Below, one piece after another: positions 61,061-64,000 of a DNA stretch of 64,000 bases. Numbering within the stretch: position 1 is the stretch's first letter; every line of letters starts with the position of its first letter. Origin of the DNA: Christiangramia lutea (GTDB lineage: Bacteria; Bacteroidota; Bacteroidia; Flavobacteriales; Flavobacteriaceae); NCBI RefSeq assembly GCF_022489035.1, contig NZ_JAKVTV010000001.1, forward strand, positions 558,001 through 622,000, read 5' to 3'. The notes beneath the pieces were generated by a model that saw only the letters and a list, made by a program, of their open reading frames with translations, did not search any database and had not been told where the DNA came from. The position numbers and the translations under genes were made by a program.

Positions 61061-61316
61061 TTATACTCTTTCACAAAATTTTCCTTTGTTAACTATGTAT
61101 ACACTGATATCTATTGACCGTTTTTGCAGCCAGATCCTTTTCTGAAAATTAAGCTTTTACATTTTTATGGATCCTGGCATATCCTGAAACTTTCTTTTTA
61201 ATCAGGGAAATTTATTATAACTTGTTCTCAGATTTGTTTTATCACACCATAAAAACAGCTCTATTCCAGCAAATAAAAGGTCCCTACCGTGCACTCTGTT
61301 ATTTAAAAATTATGAT

Positions 61317-61790
61317 ATGAAGATTTTCAGATCAACACTTTTACTATGCTCTTTTTTTATAAGTTTTAGCTTTTTCGGCCAGGCCAATGATTCTATACCA
61401 AACCTGAAGAGCAAAACATTTAGTTTATACAATACCAGTTCCAGATCCATGGATCAGCCGGTAACTTTGAAAAAGCTGGATATTGAGCCGGAAACACCTA
61501 CGCTCGTACTTTATAACAACTCCACAAATCTATATGATATTTATTTCAACGTAAATGATGCATATAGCTATGGTGGTTCAAATACGATATTCGAAACCAA
61601 TTCTAATTTCTTTACCACCCTGTTCCTGGGAAATGATTCTTTCACAGAAAGCAATACACTTTTACCCAACACATCTTTATTATTAGACCAGGACGTTAGG
61701 TATATAGCTCGGGATTCCTTTAACCCGAATGGCGCTTCCAATTTTTATGAAGCTGTACTAGGTGGAGTTTTAGGGCTATTATTTGATTAA
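61317..61790 (+). CDS. Secreted protein of unknown function
   Basis: A 157-residue protein with a signal peptide (MKIFRSTLLLCSFF..., cut near FGQ, residue 22). The mature part is rich in Asn, Ser and Tyr (LVLYNNSTNLYDIYFNVNDAY) and ends in a Gly-Leu stretch (AVLGGVLGLLFD). I do not recognise a domain. The last 4 bases overlap the convergent TPR gene. The 250 bases upstream contain no recognised gene. Confidence 0.68.
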   Translation: MKIFRSTLLLCSFFISFSFFGQANDSIPNLKSKTFSLYNTSSRSMDQPVTLKKLDIEPETPTLVLYNNSTNLYDIYFNVNDAYSYGGSNTIFETNSNFFTTLFLGNDSFTESNTLLPNTSLLLDQDVRYIARDSFNPNGASNFYEAVLGGVLGLLFD

Positions 61791-62629
61791 TTTTTATCAA
61801 CTCTCAAGGTAAGCTGTTCAATTTCTCTATCTATATCTTCCAGGTATATCTTATCCATTGGATGGTTGTAGGGATCAAACATTTTTCTTCCTTTCAAATA
61901 TAGCTTTCTGGCATTTTCTAAACTTATTCTACTTTCTGCCGTTTTACCCAATTTCTGTTGAGACAAAGCTAAATAATACTGATTTTCGGCTAAATCGTTA
62001 TAGCCGGATTGCTTCTCAAATACTTCTATTGCTTTTTCAATTTCTCCTGTTTCTAAATAGAGAACTCCAAGATGCACATAATCATAAGCGCCAATGAAAT
62101 CTTCTTCTTCATTAAGCTTTATCTGTTTTTCTATAATATCTATAGCCTTGTCTCTTTCACCAATTGCCTTGTAACATAAACCTTTAGCAATGTTTAAATG
62201 ATACATGCCATTTTGAGATTGCCCAATATCATAATCAACTAACCGATCTAACTCTTCAATATCTTCTATCGCACCTTTATAATCCCTGAAAAACTGATAG
62301 CGACACCATCCTCTGTAACCTAATCTATCTTCCGGATTATACTTAACGGCTTTATCTATAAGTTTTTTCCAGGTTATAAAATCTCCACTTTTCAAATAGG
62401 CGATAGATTTTGCCCAGTAAGGATAATCGTAGGTAGGGTCGATCTCTATAGCTTCATCTAATTTTACCTGATATTCCTTACTAAACTGGTAATGACCTTT
62501 TGTCTCCATCGCCTTTTTACAAGATTCGTATTTCAACATTTCACCACGCATTTTAAAGGCCTCGCAATTTGGTTGCGCATTTATTCCGAAAAAGGAAAGT
62601 AAAAGAAAAAGGAGGATAAACTTTTTCAT
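61787..62629 (-). CDS. Secreted TPR-repeat protein
   Basis: The ATG at 62629 gives 280 residues. A signal peptide (cut near INAQ, residue 18) precedes a helical TPR array of about five repeats (for example DPTYDYPYWAKSIAYLKSGD, YDYVHLGVLYLETGEIEKAI, NQYYLALSQQKLGKTAES). Such proteins usually scaffold protein complexes in the periplasm. Its start codon shares a base with the stop of the upstream lipoprotein (TGATG), so the two are probably translated together. Confidence 0.82.
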   Translation of the reverse strand: MKKFILLFLLLSFFGINAQPNCEAFKMRGEMLKYESCKKAMETKGHYQFSKEYQVKLDEAIEIDPTYDYPYWAKSIAYLKSGDFITWKKLIDKAVKYNPEDRLGYRGWCRYQFFRDYKGAIEDIEELDRLVDYDIGQSQNGMYHLNIAKGLCYKAIGERDKAIDIIEKQIKLNEEEDFIGAYDYVHLGVLYLETGEIEKAIEVFEKQSGYNDLAENQYYLALSQQKLGKTAESRISLENARKLYLKGRKMFDPYNHPMDKIYLEDIDREIEQLTLRVDKN

Positions 62630-63144
62630 CAAGGTAAAATTTCTATGATTTTTCCATCTTTAATTTTGAAGATGAGATACATGTAGTAGTTAATGGGAAA
62701 CTCATCTCTTTTTAAAACCTTCCACTTTTCAATTTCACTGGTGATTTTCAAAAGTTGGGAGACTATTTTTTTATCAAATTCCTTCTTAAGGTAGTTTTCG
62801 TCTGACTGTAAGACTCTATATCTTCCTGCTTCTCCCTCGCAGTTTACCACAAATCGAATCCTGATTAATCCGTTTTCATTTTTTCCGGTAACCGGTTGAT
62901 ATTTTGATTCAAAAAGATCTATAATTTTCGATTTTTCTCCGCTGTACACCGGTCCTTCTCCAAAATTAAAATATTGCAGAATTTTTTCGTCTCCGTTACA
63001 AATTTTGAAGTCAGGTTCATCAATTTCATCATTCTGTTCTATATCGCCTACCCAGCGTAAATATTCCTCTTCACGGCCGGTTCCTTCTTTACAACTCCAA
63101 ATTATAAGACATAGTAATATGATGATTGAAAAGGATCTTCTCAT
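62629..63144 (-). CDS. TonB C-terminal-like lipoprotein
   Basis: A 171-residue lipoprotein with lipobox IWSC near residue 16. The later part GLIRIRFVVNCEGEAGRYRVLQSD near 95 and MYLIFKIKDGKIIEI resemble a TonB C-terminal-like domain, as in the three proteins at 16-21 kb. The central region has a Cys (FKICNGDE). Its stop overlaps the start of the TPR gene. The role is unknown; coupling with a TPR partner echoes the 17-19 kb region. Confidence 0.7.
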   Translation of the reverse strand: MRRSFSIIILLCLIIWSCKEGTGREEEYLRWVGDIEQNDEIDEPDFKICNGDEKILQYFNFGEGPVYSGEKSKIIDLFESKYQPVTGKNENGLIRIRFVVNCEGEAGRYRVLQSDENYLKKEFDKKIVSQLLKITSEIEKWKVLKRDEFPINYYMYLIFKIKDGKIIEILP

Positions 63145-63161
63145 TGGATTTTTATAGATTC

Positions 63162-63644
63162 TTAATTGAGAAACCCAAATCGTAAATTGGCTATAAAGCT
63201 TCCCTGGTCATCGGTAAATTCCCTTTCAACATAGAAGCTATCATTGTCTTTAATAGAGTTACTGGTTAACGCAATAACAATATTTCCATTTTCATCCAGG
63301 TAATTTAGAATGATCAGGTTTGAATCCCGGTTATATTCCCAATTACCAGTTTTTACACTAATTCCGCAATCCAATCCAGTATCATCATCTTCCCTTTCCA
63401 TGATAATTTCTCTAAAACTGCCATCTGGATTCAATGCTAATTCGATAGTGAAACAAGAAGAATCCTCTGTTATATCGGTTGAAGTATTCCCGTCAAGATC
63501 GTAATCTATTTCTCTATCGGTTTCTGCTGAAACCACGATCCAGTCTCCGTAAAAACCTGCTTCCTGCAAGTCAACTGAATCATCTGTAGCACAGCCAAAA
63601 AGGAGGAAACAAAAACCTACATAAAAAATGTTCTTTATCATCAT
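63162..63644 (-). CDS. Lipocalin-like lipoprotein
   Basis: A 160-residue lipoprotein: signal peptide with lipobox LFGC near residue 18, then a beta-rich domain (FYGDWIVVSAETDREIDYDLDG; CFTIELALNPDGSFREIIME; GNWEYNRDSNLIILNYLDENG). The GxW start and the repeated strand-turn pattern resemble lipocalin-like domains common in Bacteroidota. Two ATG codons are adjacent. It lies 17 bases upstream of the TonB-like lipoprotein gene, so the three genes may form a small operon. Confidence 0.72.
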   Translation of the reverse strand: MMIKNIFYVGFCFLLFGCATDDSVDLQEAGFYGDWIVVSAETDREIDYDLDGNTSTDITEDSSCFTIELALNPDGSFREIIMEREDDDTGLDCGISVKTGNWEYNRDSNLIILNYLDENGNIVIALTSNSIKDNDSFYVEREFTDDQGSFIANLRFGFLN

Positions 63645-63788
63645 AGTTTATTATTAGTCTTAAATGCGAATGAAGCTCCGGTTATTTGATCAAGTTAATT
63701 ATTTTATTACTAACGCTTCCGGCTATTAGCGTTGAAACGTTGTTCGGTATATTTTATTTTCCAATGGTTTAATTTACTATACATTATT

Positions 63789-64000
63789 TTAGAATAAGTT
63801 ATAACCAACTATAACTGAAAAAGAAGAATAATCCGATTCCCAGAAAACATAATCTCCCATGATATCCTTTCCGAAATGATATCGCACCTCAGCACTAAAT
63901 TTATCCAGAAGATTATATCCTAAGCCAATATCTATATTCCTGGTTGAGCTTATCTTTAAAGATTTTAAATCAGAACCATCGGCCCGGGTAAATTCAATTT
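63789..64000 (-). CDS. Outer-membrane beta-barrel protein, C-terminal part, cut by window edge
   Basis: The minus-strand frame is open from the right edge to the stop at 63789-63791, giving the last ~70 residues. They alternate aromatic and polar residues in long strands (NIDIGLGYNLLDKFSAEVRYHF and SDYSSFSVIVGYNLF) and end in Phe, the usual C-terminal residue of outer-membrane barrels. The family cannot be told from this fragment. The start lies beyond the window. Confidence 0.7.
   Translation of the reverse strand, partial: IEFTRADGSDLKSLKISSTRNIDIGLGYNLLDKFSAEVRYHFGKDIMGDYVFWESDYSSFSVIVGYNLF

Overview
This window looks like chromosomal DNA of a flavobacterium (Bacteroidota), probably a marine Flavobacteriaceae of the Gramella/Christiangramia type. 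That placement is inference from gene content. The DNA is AT-rich. Several genes have the Bacteroidota -7 element TAnnTTTG, the cleanest case being TTTG-N18-TATATTTG before tRNA-Leu. Secreted proteins and lipoproteins of flavobacterial type are abundant, and typical families occur (DUF6090, DUF4230, DUF4260, DUF885, M49 peptidase, ExbB-ExbD-ExbD cluster). There is no rRNA, CRISPR array, prophage or recognisable IS transposase.

Layout. 0-15.6 kb is housekeeping: the end of an outer-membrane barrel gene, an MMPL/RND exporter, asnS, an RluA-type pseudouridine synthase, rpoN and a membrane protein on the plus strand. On the minus strand follow an outer-membrane protein, an exbB-X-exbD-exbD operon, tRNA-Ser(GGA), L-asparaginase, an acyltransferase, TatD, a flavin monooxygenase and a DUF456 protein. 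15.6-21.3 kb holds a BlaI-BlaR1 pair behind two perfect 16-bp operator palindromes, TonB-like proteins, a frameshifted TPR gene, and a TetR-SDR pair with two operator palindromes around the SDR promoter.

21.3-37.3 kb has ordinary genes (YciI, GT2, ruvC, hemW, a cyclase-family hydrolase, DUF4260, DUF4230, YjbR, a membrane MutS-like ATPase, YdjM-like, DUF885, PhnA, VF530, M49). Its intergenic gaps are loaded with short palindromic repeats. Two gaps carry small GIY-YIG endonuclease genes, each with one palindrome just upstream and an oppositely oriented one just downstream. One copy is intact and one has a one-base frameshift. No such repeats were seen in the rest of the window. This repeat/nuclease association is the best candidate for an undescribed system.

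37.3-64 kb holds an M20 dipeptidase, tRNA-Leu(UAG), a sulfatase convergent with an exported Gfo/Idh oxidoreductase, a methyltransferase, and a TPR-TM-adenylate cyclase with a small secreted partner. It also has a carboxypeptidase G2-like enzyme, a DhlA-type haloalkane dehalogenase, a CatA-like acetyltransferase, aminopeptidase P, a porin, an amine-oxidase-like flavoprotein, a TauE exporter, and many short lipoproteins and secreted proteins of unknown role. One of the small genes is a 51-residue membrane protein at 57964-58119. The window ends inside another outer-membrane barrel gene.
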